A stretch of DNA of 64,000 bases from Streptomyces sp. NBC_00523 (GTDB lineage: Bacteria; Actinomycetota; Actinomycetes; Streptomycetales; Streptomycetaceae). Within the stretch, counting starts at the first letter, position 1. Each line of letters begins with the position of its first letter. Shown piece after piece: positions 35,344 through 44,662 of this stretch. Where the stretch lies: assembly GCF_036346615.1 (NCBI RefSeq), contig NZ_CP107836.1, positions 1,364,001 through 1,428,000 of the forward strand, written 5' to 3'. Under the pieces are notes generated by a model. It searched no databases. It was not told where the DNA came from and saw only the letters and a program-made list of their open reading frames with translations. Both the position numbers and the translations under genes were made by a program.

Positions 35344-36135
35344 GTGTCCAGCTCCGACATCTTCATCGGCGAGACCATCGGTACCGCCGTACTCATCCTG
35401 CTCGGCGGCGGTGTCTGTGCCGCCGTCACGCTCAAGCATTCGAAGGCGCAGAACGCCGGCTGGGTCGCCATCACCTTCGGGTGGGGCTTCGCGGTACTGA
35501 CCGGCGCGTATCTCGCCGGCGGCGTGTCGGGGGCGCATCTCAACCCCGCCGTCACCATCGGCCTGGCCATCGAGGGCGGTACCAAGTGGAGCGACGTACC
35601 GCTCTACCTGGCCTCCGAACTCTTCGGCGCGATGATCGGCGCGGTGCTGGTCTGGCTGACCTACTACGGGCAGTTCCGGGCGCACCTGACCGATCCGGAG
35701 ATCCTGCGCGCCCATTCGGGTGAGGAGGGCATGGTCGACCAGGCCGCCGCCCCCAAGGCGGGACCGGTCCTCGGTGTCTTCTCGACGGGCCCCGAGATCC
35801 GCAACGCCGTGCAGAACGTCCTCACCGAGGTCATCGCCACGGTCGTGCTGGTCCTCGCCATCCTCACCCAGGGCCTCAACGACGACGGCAACGGGCTCGG
35901 CACGCTGGGCGCGCTGATCACCGCCCTGGTCGTCGTCGGCATCGGCCTGTCGCTCGGCGGGCCGACGGGCTACGCGATCAACCCGGTCCGCGACCTCGGT
36001 CCGCGTATCGTGCACGCGCTGCTTCCGCTGCCGAACAAGGGCGGCTCCGACTGGGGCTACGCATGGGTCCCGATCGTCGGCCCACTGATCGGCGGCGCAC
36101 TCGCGGGCGGCCTCTACAACCTCGCGTTCGCCTGA
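35344..36135 (+). CDS. glpF: Glycerol uptake facilitator (aquaglyceroporin)
   Basis: 263 residues from GTG 35344 with AAGGAG upstream; a GTG 33 codons earlier lacks family-like sequence. Six membrane helices and two half-helix loops: [11 protein letters not shown] carries the first NPA box, [13 protein letters not shown] the second, where Ala is replaced by Val. The Arg of the second loop, part of the selectivity filter, is kept. It lets glycerol diffuse in; corresponds to gylC. First gene of glpF-glpK-glpD. Confidence 0.95.
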   Translation: MSSSDIFIGETIGTAVLILLGGGVCAAVTLKHSKAQNAGWVAITFGWGFAVLTGAYLAGGVSGAHLNPAVTIGLAIEGGTKWSDVPLYLASELFGAMIGAVLVWLTYYGQFRAHLTDPEILRAHSGEEGMVDQAAAPKAGPVLGVFSTGPEIRNAVQNVLTEVIATVVLVLAILTQGLNDDGNGLGTLGALITALVVVGIGLSLGGPTGYAINPVRDLGPRIVHALLPLPNKGGSDWGYAWVPIVGPLIGGALAGGLYNLAFA

Positions 36136-36177
36136 TCCGCCCTCACACCACACCGCACAGACCTCCGGGAGCACACC

Positions 36178-37719
36178 GTGACCGACGCACACACCACCGG
36201 CAGCCACGGCGCAGGGCCGTTCATCGCGGCCATCGACCAAGGCACGACCTCCAGCCGCTGCATCGTCTTCGACAAGGACGGGCGGATCGTCTCCGTCGAC
36301 CAGAAGGAGCACGAGCAGATCTTTCCCAAGCCGGGCTGGGTCGAACACAACGCGGCCGAGATCTGGGAGAACGTCCAGGAAGTCGTCGCCGGGGCGATCT
36401 CCAAGGCGGGCATCACCGCCGCCGACGTGAAGGCGATCGGCATCACCAACCAGCGCGAGACCACCCTGCTGTGGGACAAGCACACCGGTGAGCCCGTCCA
36501 CAACGCGATCGTCTGGCAGGACACCCGTACGGACGCGCTCTGCAAGGAGCTCGGGCGCAACGTCGGCGCGGACCGCTTCCGCCGCGAGACCGGGCTGCCG
36601 CTCTCCTCGTACTTCGCCGGGCCCAAGGCGCGCTGGCTGCTCGACAACGTCGAGGGGCTGCGCGAGCGGGCCGAGCGCGGCGACATCCTCTTCGGCACCA
36701 TGGACTCCTGGGTCATCTGGAACCTGACCGGCGGCACCGACGGCGGCGTCCACGTCACCGACGTCACCAACGCCTCGCGGACGCTCCTGATGAACCTGCA
36801 CACCATGCAGTGGGACGAGAAGATCTGTTCCTCCATCGGCGTGCCCATGGCCGTGCTGCCCGAGATCCGGTCCTCCTCGGAGGTCTACGGCACCACCAAG
36901 GGCGGCGTGCTCGACGGCGTGCCGGTGGCCTCCGCGCTGGGCGACCAGCAGGCGGCGCTGTTCGGCCAGACCTGCTTCTCCGAGGGCGAGGCCAAGTCCA
37001 CGTACGGCACCGGCACCTTCATGCTGATCAACACCGGTGACACGCCCGTCAACTCGTACAACGGGCTGCTGACGACGGTCGGCTACCGGATCGGCGACCA
37101 GAAGGCGGTGTACGCCCTGGAGGGGTCGATCGCCGTCACCGGTTCGCTGGTGCAGTGGATGCGCGACCAGATGGGGCTGATCCAGTCCGCCGCCGAGATC
37201 GAGACCCTGGCCTCCTCGGTGGAGGACAACGGCGGCGCGTACTTCGTGCCCGCGTTCTCCGGCCTGTTCGCCCCGTACTGGCGCCCCGACGCCCGCGGTG
37301 TCATCGCCGGTCTCACCCGGTACGTCACCAAGGCGCACATCGCCCGCGCCGTGCTCGAGGCCACCGCCTGGCAGACGCGTGAGATCAGCGACGCCATGAC
37401 CAAGGACTCCGGCGTCGAGCTGACCGCGCTCAAGGTCGACGGCGGCATGACCTCCAACAACCTGCTGATGCAGACGCTCGCCGACTTCCTGGACGCGCCC
37501 GTGGTGCGGCCGATGGTCGCCGAGACCACCTGCCTCGGCGCCGCCTACGCCGCCGGCCTGGCCGTCGGCTTCTGGCCGGACACGGACGCGCTGCGCGCCA
37601 ACTGGCGCCGGGCCGCCGAGTGGACCCCCCGCATGGACGCGGACACCCGCGCCCGCGAGTACAAGAGCTGGCTCAAGGCCGTGGAACGCACCATGGGCTG
37701 GCTGGACGACGAGGAGTAG
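36178..37719 (+). CDS. glpK: Glycerol kinase
   Basis: 513 residues, FGGY sugar-kinase fold. DQGTTSSRC near residue 20 is the phosphate-binding loop, [14 protein letters not shown], and the C-terminal signature [15 protein letters not shown]. It phosphorylates glycerol with ATP to glycerol 3-phosphate, trapping it and generating the GylR inducer. GTG start 42 bases after glpF; GGGAG upstream. Corresponds to gylA. Confidence 0.97.
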   Translation: MTDAHTTGSHGAGPFIAAIDQGTTSSRCIVFDKDGRIVSVDQKEHEQIFPKPGWVEHNAAEIWENVQEVVAGAISKAGITAADVKAIGITNQRETTLLWDKHTGEPVHNAIVWQDTRTDALCKELGRNVGADRFRRETGLPLSSYFAGPKARWLLDNVEGLRERAERGDILFGTMDSWVIWNLTGGTDGGVHVTDVTNASRTLLMNLHTMQWDEKICSSIGVPMAVLPEIRSSSEVYGTTKGGVLDGVPVASALGDQQAALFGQTCFSEGEAKSTYGTGTFMLINTGDTPVNSYNGLLTTVGYRIGDQKAVYALEGSIAVTGSLVQWMRDQMGLIQSAAEIETLASSVEDNGGAYFVPAFSGLFAPYWRPDARGVIAGLTRYVTKAHIARAVLEATAWQTREISDAMTKDSGVELTALKVDGGMTSNNLLMQTLADFLDAPVVRPMVAETTCLGAAYAAGLAVGFWPDTDALRANWRRAAEWTPRMDADTRAREYKSWLKAVERTMGWLDDEE

Positions 37720-37724
37720 AGAAC

Positions 37725-39338
37725 ATGACCACCCTGCAGAGCGTCCCCGCACTCGGGACGCATCCGGCCTCCGGCTCCCTCCCGAGCCGTGCCGAGACCC
37801 GGGAGCAGCTCTCCAAGGCGACGTACGACCTCCTGGTGATCGGCGGCGGCATCCTGGGCATCTCCACCGCCTGGCACGCCGCGCAGTCCGGACTGCGGGT
37901 GGCCCTGGTGGACGCCGGTGACTTCGCCGGCGCCACCTCCTCCGCCTCCTCCAAGCTGCTGCACGGCGGTCTGCGCTACCTGCAGACCGGTGCGGTGAAG
38001 CTGGTGGCGGAGAACCACTTCGAGCGCCGTGCGGTCTCCCGCCAGGTCGCCCCGCATCTGGCCAACCCGCTCACCTTCTACCTGCCGGTGTACAAGGGCG
38101 GGCCGCACGGCGCGGCGAAGCTCGGCGCGGGCGTGTTCGCGTACTCGGCGCTCTCCGCCTTCGGCGACGGCGTCGGCCATGTGATCAGCCCGTCCCGGGC
38201 GGCGCGCGACGTGCCGGAGCTGCGTACGGAGAACCTCAAGGCCGTCGCGGTCTACGGCGACGACCAGATGAACGACGCGCGGATGGCGCTGATGACGGTC
38301 CGCGCGGCCGTCGACGCGGGCGCGGTGGTGCTGAACCACGCCGCGGTGACCGGGCTGCGGTTCACCCGGGGCCGGGTGACGGGCGCGGAGCTGCGGGACT
38401 CCATGGACGGTACGGAGTTCGGCGTGACCGCCCGGCTGGTGCTGAACGCGACCGGGCCGTGGGTGGACCACCTGCGGAAGATGGAGGACCCGAACGCGGC
38501 GCCTTCCATACGCCTGTCCAAGGGCGCCCACCTGGTGCTGAAGCGGACCCGGCCGTGGAAGGCCGCGCTGGCCACACCGATCGACAAGTACCGCATCACG
38601 TTCGCGCTGCCGTGGGAGGACATGCTGCTCCTCGGCACGACGGACGAGGAGTACGAGGGCGACCCGGCGGATGTCGCGGTGACCGAGAAGGACACCGCGC
38701 AGATCCTGGACGAGGCCGCGTTCTCGGTACGGGACCAGCAGCTCTCCCGGGACCTGATCACGTACTCCTTCGCCGGTCTCCGGGTGCTGCCCGGCGGGCC
38801 CGGCGACACCTCGAAGGCCAAGCGCGAGACGGTCGTCACGGAGGGCCGGGGCGGGATGCTGTCGGTGGCCGGCGGCAAGTGGACGACCTTCCGCCACATC
38901 GGCCGTACGGTCATGAACAAGCTGGCCGCGCTGCCCGGGCACCCGCTGGCGGAGGACATGGAGCCGATGTCCCGGCTGCCCAGGAAGCTGCCGCTGCCCG
39001 GGATCGCCAACCCGAACGCGGTGGCGCACCGGTTGCTGATCGACGGCGGGACGCCCGGACCCCGGATGGCCGCCGACACCGCGCGGCACCTGGCCACGCA
39101 CTACGGTTCGCTCGCGTTCGACATCGCCCGGCTGGCCAACGAGAACCCGGCGCTGGCCGAGCGGATCCACCCGGACGCGCCGGAGGTCTGGGCGCAGGTG
39201 GCCTACGCCCGGGACCACGAGTGGGCCGAGACCGCGGACGACGTACTGCGGCGGCGGACCACGCTGACGATCCGGGGCCTGGCGACGGACGAGGTCCGGG
39301 CCGGTGTGGAGAAGGTGCTCGGCGAGCGGCGCGGCTGA
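37725..39338 (+). CDS. glpD: FAD-dependent glycerol-3-phosphate dehydrogenase
   Basis: 537 residues from ATG 37725, five bases after the glpK stop. FAD-binding GGGILGISTAWHAA near 37-50, then SSASSKLLHGGLRYL, the GlpD signature around the flavin. The C-terminal helical domain (EVWAQVAYARDHEWAETADDVL, RRRTTLTIRG) is usual. It oxidises glycerol 3-phosphate to dihydroxyacetone phosphate at the membrane, passing electrons to quinone. Corresponds to gylB. Confidence 0.97.
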   Translation: MTTLQSVPALGTHPASGSLPSRAETREQLSKATYDLLVIGGGILGISTAWHAAQSGLRVALVDAGDFAGATSSASSKLLHGGLRYLQTGAVKLVAENHFERRAVSRQVAPHLANPLTFYLPVYKGGPHGAAKLGAGVFAYSALSAFGDGVGHVISPSRAARDVPELRTENLKAVAVYGDDQMNDARMALMTVRAAVDAGAVVLNHAAVTGLRFTRGRVTGAELRDSMDGTEFGVTARLVLNATGPWVDHLRKMEDPNAAPSIRLSKGAHLVLKRTRPWKAALATPIDKYRITFALPWEDMLLLGTTDEEYEGDPADVAVTEKDTAQILDEAAFSVRDQQLSRDLITYSFAGLRVLPGGPGDTSKAKRETVVTEGRGGMLSVAGGKWTTFRHIGRTVMNKLAALPGHPLAEDMEPMSRLPRKLPLPGIANPNAVAHRLLIDGGTPGPRMAADTARHLATHYGSLAFDIARLANENPALAERIHPDAPEVWAQVAYARDHEWAETADDVLRRRTTLTIRGLATDEVRAGVEKVLGERRG

Positions 39339-39359
39339 GCGAGGACGGGCCGGTGCGGC

Positions 39360-39386
39360 CCGGCGGACCGTGAGTCGGTCCGCCGG
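39360..39386 (+). terminator. Terminator of the glycerol operon
   Basis: CCCGGCGGACC-type arm CCGGCGGACCG (39360-39370) and CGGTCCGCCGG (39376-39386), perfect 11-base stem, loop TGAGT, 21 bases after glpD. Confidence 0.75.
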
Positions 39387-39424
39387 TCGTACCGGCCTTC
39401 TTCGTGGCCGCATAATAGGGCGAT

Positions 39425-39435
39425 ACATCGGATGT
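39425..39435. promoter_or_regulatory. Candidate operator of the FadR-type regulator
   Basis: ACATCGGATGT, a perfect palindrome around one central base, 14 bases before the regulator ATG and just after a possible -10 (CATAAT, 39411-39416). ATACATCGGATG (39423-39434) recurs on the minus strand at 46038-46049 before the fuconate operon. Confidence 0.65.
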
Positions 39436-39448
39436 CTGGAGGTCGCCC

Positions 39449-40120
39449 ATGGCTGTCACCGACGAGGCCATCGAGAAGATCAAGGGAATGATCGTCTCGG
39501 GTGCGCTACGGCCCGGCGATCGTCTCCCCAAGGAGAGCGAACTCGCCTCGGAGCTGGGGCTTTCCCGCAACTCGCTGCGGGAGGCGGTGCGCGCCCTGTC
39601 GCTGATCCGCATTCTCGACGTCCGCCAGGGCGACGGCACGTATGTGACGAGCCTGGACCCGCAGCTGCTGCTCGAAGCGCTGAGCTTCGTCGTGGACTTC
39701 CACCGGGACGACACCGTGCTGGAGTTCCTGGCGGTGCGCCGGATCCTGGAGCCCGCCGCGACGGCGATGGCGGCGAGCCGGATCGGCGCGGAGCAGCTGG
39801 ACGCGCTGAGCGCGCAGCTCGACGCGCTGGGCGAGCATCCGTCGGTGGAGGAGCTGGTCGCCTGTGACCTGGACTTCCACCGGGGCATCGTCCAGGCGTC
39901 GGGCAACTCGGTGCTCTGCTCGCTGCTGGACGGGCTCTCGGGGCCGACGACGCGGGCGCGGGTGTGGCGCGGGCTGACGCAGGAGGACGCGGTGAGCCGG
40001 ACGCTGCATGAGCATCGGGCGATTCTGGCGGCGTTGCGGGATGGGGACGCGGAAGCTGCGCGGGCTTGGGCGACGGTGCATGTGGCCAGCGTGGAGCAGT
40101 GGTTGCGGTCCACCTTGTGA
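39449..40120 (+). CDS. FadR-subfamily GntR regulator, probable regulator of the fuconate operon
   Basis: 223 residues: GntR winged helix (GDRLPKESELASELGLSRN, then REAVRALSLIRILDVRQG) and the all-helical FCD effector domain with metal-binding Asp/His (DLDFHRGIV, HRAIL). It typically represses sugar-acid genes and releases DNA on binding a pathway intermediate. ATG start with GGAGG upstream. It is convergent with the fuconate dehydratase/ABC operon, and shares a 12-base word with that operon's promoter, so autoregulation plus control of that operon is the best inference. Confidence 0.92.
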   Translation: MAVTDEAIEKIKGMIVSGALRPGDRLPKESELASELGLSRNSLREAVRALSLIRILDVRQGDGTYVTSLDPQLLLEALSFVVDFHRDDTVLEFLAVRRILEPAATAMAASRIGAEQLDALSAQLDALGEHPSVEELVACDLDFHRGIVQASGNSVLCSLLDGLSGPTTRARVWRGLTQEDAVSRTLHEHRAILAALRDGDAEAARAWATVHVASVEQWLRSTL

Positions 40121-40127
40121 CCGATTC

Positions 40128-40196
40128 GGGGCTCTGCCCCGGACCCTGCTCCTCAAACGCCGGAGGGGCTGATTTTTGCCCGCCCGGCGTTTGAGG
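40128..40196. repeat. Streptomyces dispersed intergenic repeat, acting as convergent terminator
   Basis: GGGGC-TCT-GCCCC (40128-40140) then CCTCAAACGCCGG (40151-40163) and its exact complement CCGGCGTTTGAGG (40184-40196). The CTCAAACGCCGGAGGGGCTG word is well known between genes of many streptomycetes. It lies between the FadR-type gene and the permease gene, which converge. Confidence 0.75.
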
Positions 40197-40206
40197 GCCG
40201 CGAAGT

Positions 40207-41259
40207 TCAGTCCTGCTTCTCGCCGCTTGCGAAGCGGGAGATGACCAGGGCCACGATGATGATCGCGCCGTTCAGGAACTGGTTCCAGAGGGCCGGGACG
40301 CCGCCCAGGGTCATGACGTTGACGACCAGTTGGAGCGTCAGTACGCCGGTGAGGGCGCCGAACAGCGTGCCGCGGCCGCCCTTGAGGCTGATGCCGCCGA
40401 TCACCGCGGCGGCGAACACCTGGAAGATCCAGCCGTCGCCCTGGGTGGCGGCGACCGCCCCGTAGTGACCGGTGTAGAGGATGCCGGCGAAGGCGGCGAG
40501 CAGGCCGCCGATAGCGAGGACGATCCAGGTGACGCGGTCGACGCGGATGCCGGCCGCGCGGGCCGCTTCCGGGTTGCCGCCGATCGCGTACAGCGCGCGT
40601 CCGTGGCGCAGCCAGGCGAGCGCGGCGCCACCGGCCGCGAAGAGGACCAGGCAGATCCAGACGGCGGCCGGGACCCCGAACCACTCGCTCTTGCCGAGGT
40701 AGCGGAAGGACTCCGGCACATCGGTGATGGACTTGCCCTCGGTGATGCCGATGTGGAGGCCGCGCAACATCGTGAGCATGCCGAGCGTGGCGATGAAGCC
40801 GTTGACCCGGAGCTTCAGCATCAGGAAGCCGTTGACGGCGCCGATCGCCAGGCCGACCAGCAGGCAGAGCGGGATCGCGGACCAGGCGGGGAGCAGCCCG
40901 AGGCCGGCGAAGCGGCCACCGTCGGTGGGCAGCACCAGCCACATGGCGACGACCGGCGCGATGCCGATCGTGGACTCCAGCGAGAGGTCCATTCGGCCGC
41001 AGATGAGGATCAGCGCCTGGCCGAGGACGAGCAGGCTCAGCTCGGAGGACTGCTGGACGACGCTGATCAGGTTGTCGGAGGTGAGGAAGACCGGCGAGAC
41101 GATGAAGCCGATCAGCATCAGCACCAGGATCACCGGCACCAGCGAGAAGTCGCTCCACCGGATCAGCTTGAGCCTGCTCAGCGGGGTGTCCCCGCCCGGG
41201 GAGCCCTTCAGCTCCGTGTCGAAGTCGTCGGCCGTGGACGGCCGTACCGTGCCGGTCAT
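40207..41259 (-). CDS. Sugar ABC transporter permease (RbsC type)
   Basis: 350 residues, eight or more membrane helices, BPD_transp_2 family. LRVNGFIATLGMLTMLRGL and YAIGGNPEAARAAGI are hallmark segments of ribose/xylose-type permeases; the second contacts the ATPase. Start ATG 41259 overlaps the ATPase stop by four bases, so translation is coupled. Probably imports L-fucose or a related sugar or sugar acid, inferred from the dehydratase in the operon. Confidence 0.93.
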   Translation of the reverse strand: MTGTVRPSTADDFDTELKGSPGGDTPLSRLKLIRWSDFSLVPVILVLMLIGFIVSPVFLTSDNLISVVQQSSELSLLVLGQALILICGRMDLSLESTIGIAPVVAMWLVLPTDGGRFAGLGLLPAWSAIPLCLLVGLAIGAVNGFLMLKLRVNGFIATLGMLTMLRGLHIGITEGKSITDVPESFRYLGKSEWFGVPAAVWICLVLFAAGGAALAWLRHGRALYAIGGNPEAARAAGIRVDRVTWIVLAIGGLLAAFAGILYTGHYGAVAATQGDGWIFQVFAAAVIGGISLKGGRGTLFGALTGVLTLQLVVNVMTLGGVPALWNQFLNGAIIIVALVISRFASGEKQD

Positions 41260-42776
41260 TCCCTCTCCCCCACACCTTCCATGGCGGCGACGAGTTCCCC
41301 GTCGGTCCACCCGCTGTCGAACGTTGCGACGACCCGCCCATGGAAGAGGGCGAGGACCCGGTCGCAGACCCGCAGATCGTCCAGCTCGTCCGAGACGACG
41401 ACGGCCGCGTTGCCCGCGTCGGCGACCCGGCGTACGACTCCGAGCAGGGAGTCCTTGGACTTGACGTCCACGCCCGCCGTGGGCCGGACCGCCACGAGCA
41501 CGCTGGGGTCACGGGCCAGCGCGCGGGCGACGACGACCTTCTGCTGGTTCCCGCCGGAGAGCCCGGAGACGGGCTGTTCGGGGCCCTGGGTCTTGATGTC
41601 CAGCGAGGCGATCATGGACCGGGCGAACTGCCGGGTACGGGAGGGCAGGACAGTCCCCCAGGGGCCGAGTTGGTCGGCGACCGTCAGCGTGGCGTTCTCC
41701 GCGACGCTGCGCTCCAGGACGAGTCCCTGGTCGTGCCGGTCCTCCGGGATGTAGCCGATCCCGGCGGCCAGCGCGTCCGGCACGCTGCCCGCCCGTACGG
41801 CCCTGCCCCGCACCCGGACCGTGCCGCCGCCCGCCTTGCGCATCCCGGCCAGCACCTCGCCGACGGCGGTGTTGCCGCTGGCCGCCGCCCCGGCGAGGCC
41901 CAGCACCTCACCGGGGCGCACCTGGAGGTCCAGGGGCTCGAACCGGCCGGGGAGGCTCAGCTGTTCGGTGGTCAGCACGGGTTCGGCGGTCGCGTCGGGC
42001 GCCGCGTCACCGGCCGCGTGCCAGGCGGTGGCCCCGGCCGCCTGCTCGCCGGTCATCGCGGCGACCAGGTCCTCCTTGGCGACCTCGGCGACGGGGGCGG
42101 TGAGGACGTGGCGGGCGTCGCGGTAGACGGTGACCGCGGTGCACAGCTCGTACACCTCCTGGAGGTGGTGCGAGATGAAGAGGAACGCCACGCCCTGGGA
42201 CTGGAGTTCGCGGAGCTTGTCGAAGAGCCGCGCGATGCCCCGGGCGTCGAGCTGGGCGGTCGGCTCGTCCAGGACGATGAGCCGGGCGCCGAAGGACAGG
42301 GCGCGGGCGATCTCCACGAACTGCCGCTGCTCGACCGCGAGATCGCGCGCCCGGGTGTTCGGGTCGACCTCCACGCCGTACGCGGCGAGCAGCCGTTCCG
42401 CCCGCTTGCGGAGCCTGCCCCAGCTGATCCAGCGGGCGTTCTCCTCGAACCGGTTGAGGAACAGGTTCTCGGCGACGGTGAGGTCGGGGACGACCATGGA
42501 CTTCTGGTAGACGCAGGCGACCCTGGACTGCCAGGCCGTGGTGTCCCCGAAGGCGGGGGCGGGCTCGCCGCCGAAGGTGACGGTTCCCGCGTCCGCCTTG
42601 TGGAGGCCGGTGAGGACGCCGACCAGGGTCGATTTGCCGGCGCCGTTGCGGCCGACGAGCGCGTGGGACTCGCCGGGCCGCACGGTCAGCTTCACCCCGT
42701 CGAGCGCCACGGTCGGCCCGAAGCGCTTGACGACGCCTTCCGCCTGCACGGCGGGTGGTGGTGCCTGAGCGTCCAT
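41256..42776 (-). CDS. Sugar ABC transporter ATP-binding protein (RbsA type, two domains)
   Basis: 506 residues with two ABC domains. First: Walker A GRNGAGKS near 41-48, signature replaced by LAVEQRQ, Walker B LIVLDEP. Second: Walker A is degenerate (GAAASGNT), signature LSGGNQQK is kept, and the Walker B area reads VLVAVRPTAG, missing the usual Asp-Glu. One composite active site thus probably hydrolyses ATP, an extreme form of the asymmetry known in RbsA-type proteins. ATG start two bases after the binding-protein stop. Confidence 0.93.
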   Translation of the reverse strand: MDAQAPPPAVQAEGVVKRFGPTVALDGVKLTVRPGESHALVGRNGAGKSTLVGVLTGLHKADAGTVTFGGEPAPAFGDTTAWQSRVACVYQKSMVVPDLTVAENLFLNRFEENARWISWGRLRKRAERLLAAYGVEVDPNTRARDLAVEQRQFVEIARALSFGARLIVLDEPTAQLDARGIARLFDKLRELQSQGVAFLFISHHLQEVYELCTAVTVYRDARHVLTAPVAEVAKEDLVAAMTGEQAAGATAWHAAGDAAPDATAEPVLTTEQLSLPGRFEPLDLQVRPGEVLGLAGAAASGNTAVGEVLAGMRKAGGGTVRVRGRAVRAGSVPDALAAGIGYIPEDRHDQGLVLERSVAENATLTVADQLGPWGTVLPSRTRQFARSMIASLDIKTQGPEQPVSGLSGGNQQKVVVARALARDPSVLVAVRPTAGVDVKSKDSLLGVVRRVADAGNAAVVVSDELDDLRVCDRVLALFHGRVVATFDSGWTDGELVAAMEGVGERE

Positions 42777-42778
42777 GG

Positions 42779-43819
42779 CTAGCTCTTCTTCTCCAGCTGG
42801 TTGGCCCACAGCTTCGGGTCGTCCACGTTCTCCTTGGTCACCAGGGGCGCGGGGAGCTGGTCCTCGTAACCGTTGGGGATCTTGATGATCGTGGAGTCGT
42901 GGTCCGTGGGGCCCTCCTTGAAGGTCTTGCCGTCGAGGGCCGCCCTCGCGTAGTACAGCGCGTACTTCGCGTACAGGTCGGCGGGCTGGGAGATGGTGGC
43001 GTCGATCTTCCCGGCCCGGATGGCGTCGAACTCCTCGGGGATGCCGTCGTTGGAGATGATGGTGATGTGGCCGTCCGCACCGGCGGGCTTGAGCAGCTTC
43101 TTCTGTTCCAGGAGCGCCAGGGTCGGCTGCAGGAAGACGCCGCCGGCCTGCATGTAGATGCCGTTGATGTCGGGGTGGGCGGCCAGCGTGGACTGGAGCT
43201 TCGCGGAGGCGACGTCGCCCTTCCAGTCGGTGGCCAGCTCGAAGACCTTGATGCCCGGGTAGTCCTTGTCCATGCACGCCTTGAACGCCTCGGAGCGGTC
43301 GCGGCCGTTGATGGAGGACAGGTCGCCCTGGAACTCGACGACCTTGCCCTTGCCCTTCAGCTGCTCGCCGAGGTACTTGCAGGCGTTGGTGCCGTACGCC
43401 TTGTTGTCGGCGCGCACCACCATGTAGATGTCGCCCTTGTCGGGGCGGGTGTCGACGCTGACGACGGGGATCTTCTTCTCGTTGAGCGTGTTGAGCGACT
43501 CGGCTATCGCGCCGGTGTCCTGCGGGGCCATCACGACGGCCTTGGCGCCCTGGTCGGTGAAGGTCTGGACGTTGGCGACGAGCTTGCCGATGTCGTTCTG
43601 CGAGTTGGTCAGCGGCAGCGCGGAGACCTCGCCGTCCTTGACACCCTTCTTGATGTAGTTCTGGTAGGAGTTCCAGAAGTCGCTGTCGCTGCGCGGCAGG
43701 TCGATGCCGACCTTGCCGCCGCCCGCCCCGTCGTCCGACGACTCGCGGTTGCAGCCCGCGAGGGCGGTGACGGCCAGCAGTACGGCACAGGCTGCCGCAC
43801 TCGTCGTACGCACTCTCAT
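42779..43819 (-). CDS. Sugar ABC transporter substrate-binding lipoprotein
   Basis: 346 residues. Lipobox LAGC (Cys23), then a two-lobed Peripla_BP_4 fold of the RbsB type: VGIDLPRSDSDFWNSY at the first strand, VVMAPQDTGAI, IPVVSVDTRP. It captures a monosaccharide for the permease/ATPase encoded downstream. ATG start, 63 bases after the dehydrogenase gene. Ligand identity is inferred only from the operon. Confidence 0.93.
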   Translation of the reverse strand: MRVRTTSAAACAVLLAVTALAGCNRESSDDGAGGGKVGIDLPRSDSDFWNSYQNYIKKGVKDGEVSALPLTNSQNDIGKLVANVQTFTDQGAKAVVMAPQDTGAIAESLNTLNEKKIPVVSVDTRPDKGDIYMVVRADNKAYGTNACKYLGEQLKGKGKVVEFQGDLSSINGRDRSEAFKACMDKDYPGIKVFELATDWKGDVASAKLQSTLAAHPDINGIYMQAGGVFLQPTLALLEQKKLLKPAGADGHITIISNDGIPEEFDAIRAGKIDATISQPADLYAKYALYYARAALDGKTFKEGPTDHDSTIIKIPNGYEDQLPAPLVTKENVDDPKLWANQLEKKS

Positions 43820-43882
43820 TGGTGTCCCGTTCCTGTGTGGGGTCGCGGCTCGGACCCGGTGGGCGTTGGCGGGGGTGCGGGT

Positions 43883-44662
43883 TCAGCTGCCGGCGGGGCG
43901 CAGGCGCAGGCCCTGCATCCCGCCGTCGACGGCCAGGGCGGTGCCCGTCACGGAGGTCGCGGCGGGGCTCGCGAGGTAGCCGATCGCGGCGGCCACCTCG
44001 TCGGCGGAGACCAGCCGGCCCAGCGGCTGCCGGGCGTTCAGCGCGGCGCGTTCGGCGGCCGGGTCGTCCGCCCGGTCGAGCAGCCGGCCGATCCACGGGG
44101 TGTCGGCGGTGCCCGGGTTGACGCAGTTGACGCGGATGCCCTCGCGGACGTGGTCGGCGGCCATGGCGAGGGTGAGCGCGAGGACGGCGCCCTTGCTCGC
44201 GCTGTACAGGGCGCGCTGGGGCAGCCCGGCGGTCGCGGCGATGGAGCAGGTGTGCGTGATGGATACGGCTCCGGGGCGCTCGGCGGCCGCGCGGCGCAGG
44301 TGCGGCAGGGCGTGCCGGGCGGCGCGGACCATGCCGAGGACGTTGATGTCGAGGACCCGGGCCCACTCGGCGTCGTCGTTGTCCGCGACGGTGCCGATGG
44401 CGCCGATGCCCGCGTTGGACACGAGGGTGTGCAGGGAGCCGAGCTCGGCGGCGGCCCGGTCCACCCCGGCGCGCACGGCGGCGTCGTCGGTGACGTCGGC
44501 CTCGACGGCGAGGGCGCCCCGGGGTGCGCCGGAGGTGTCCCGGTCGAGGACGGCGACCTGGGCGCCGCGTTCCAGGAGCAGGATGGTGACGGCGGCCCCG
44601 ATGCCGGAGGCGCCGCCGGTCACCAGGGCGTTCATCCCCTCGAAGTCGCGTGTGCCGGTCAT
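43883..44662 (-). CDS. Short-chain dehydrogenase, probably for 2-keto-3-deoxy-L-fuconate
   Basis: 259 residues, classical SDR. NAD-binding GGASGIGAA near 16-24, NAG in VSNAGIG, catalytic YSASK with Tyr and Lys, and C-terminal [12 protein letters not shown]. In the oxidative L-fucose route the product of fuconate dehydratase, 2-keto-3-deoxy-L-fuconate, is oxidised by such an SDR; the four-base overlap with the dehydratase stop supports that. Other substrates possible. Confidence 0.85.
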   Translation of the reverse strand: MTGTRDFEGMNALVTGGASGIGAAVTILLLERGAQVAVLDRDTSGAPRGALAVEADVTDDAAVRAGVDRAAAELGSLHTLVSNAGIGAIGTVADNDDAEWARVLDINVLGMVRAARHALPHLRRAAAERPGAVSITHTCSIAATAGLPQRALYSASKGAVLALTLAMAADHVREGIRVNCVNPGTADTPWIGRLLDRADDPAAERAALNARQPLGRLVSADEVAAAIGYLASPAATSVTGTALAVDGGMQGLRLRPAGS

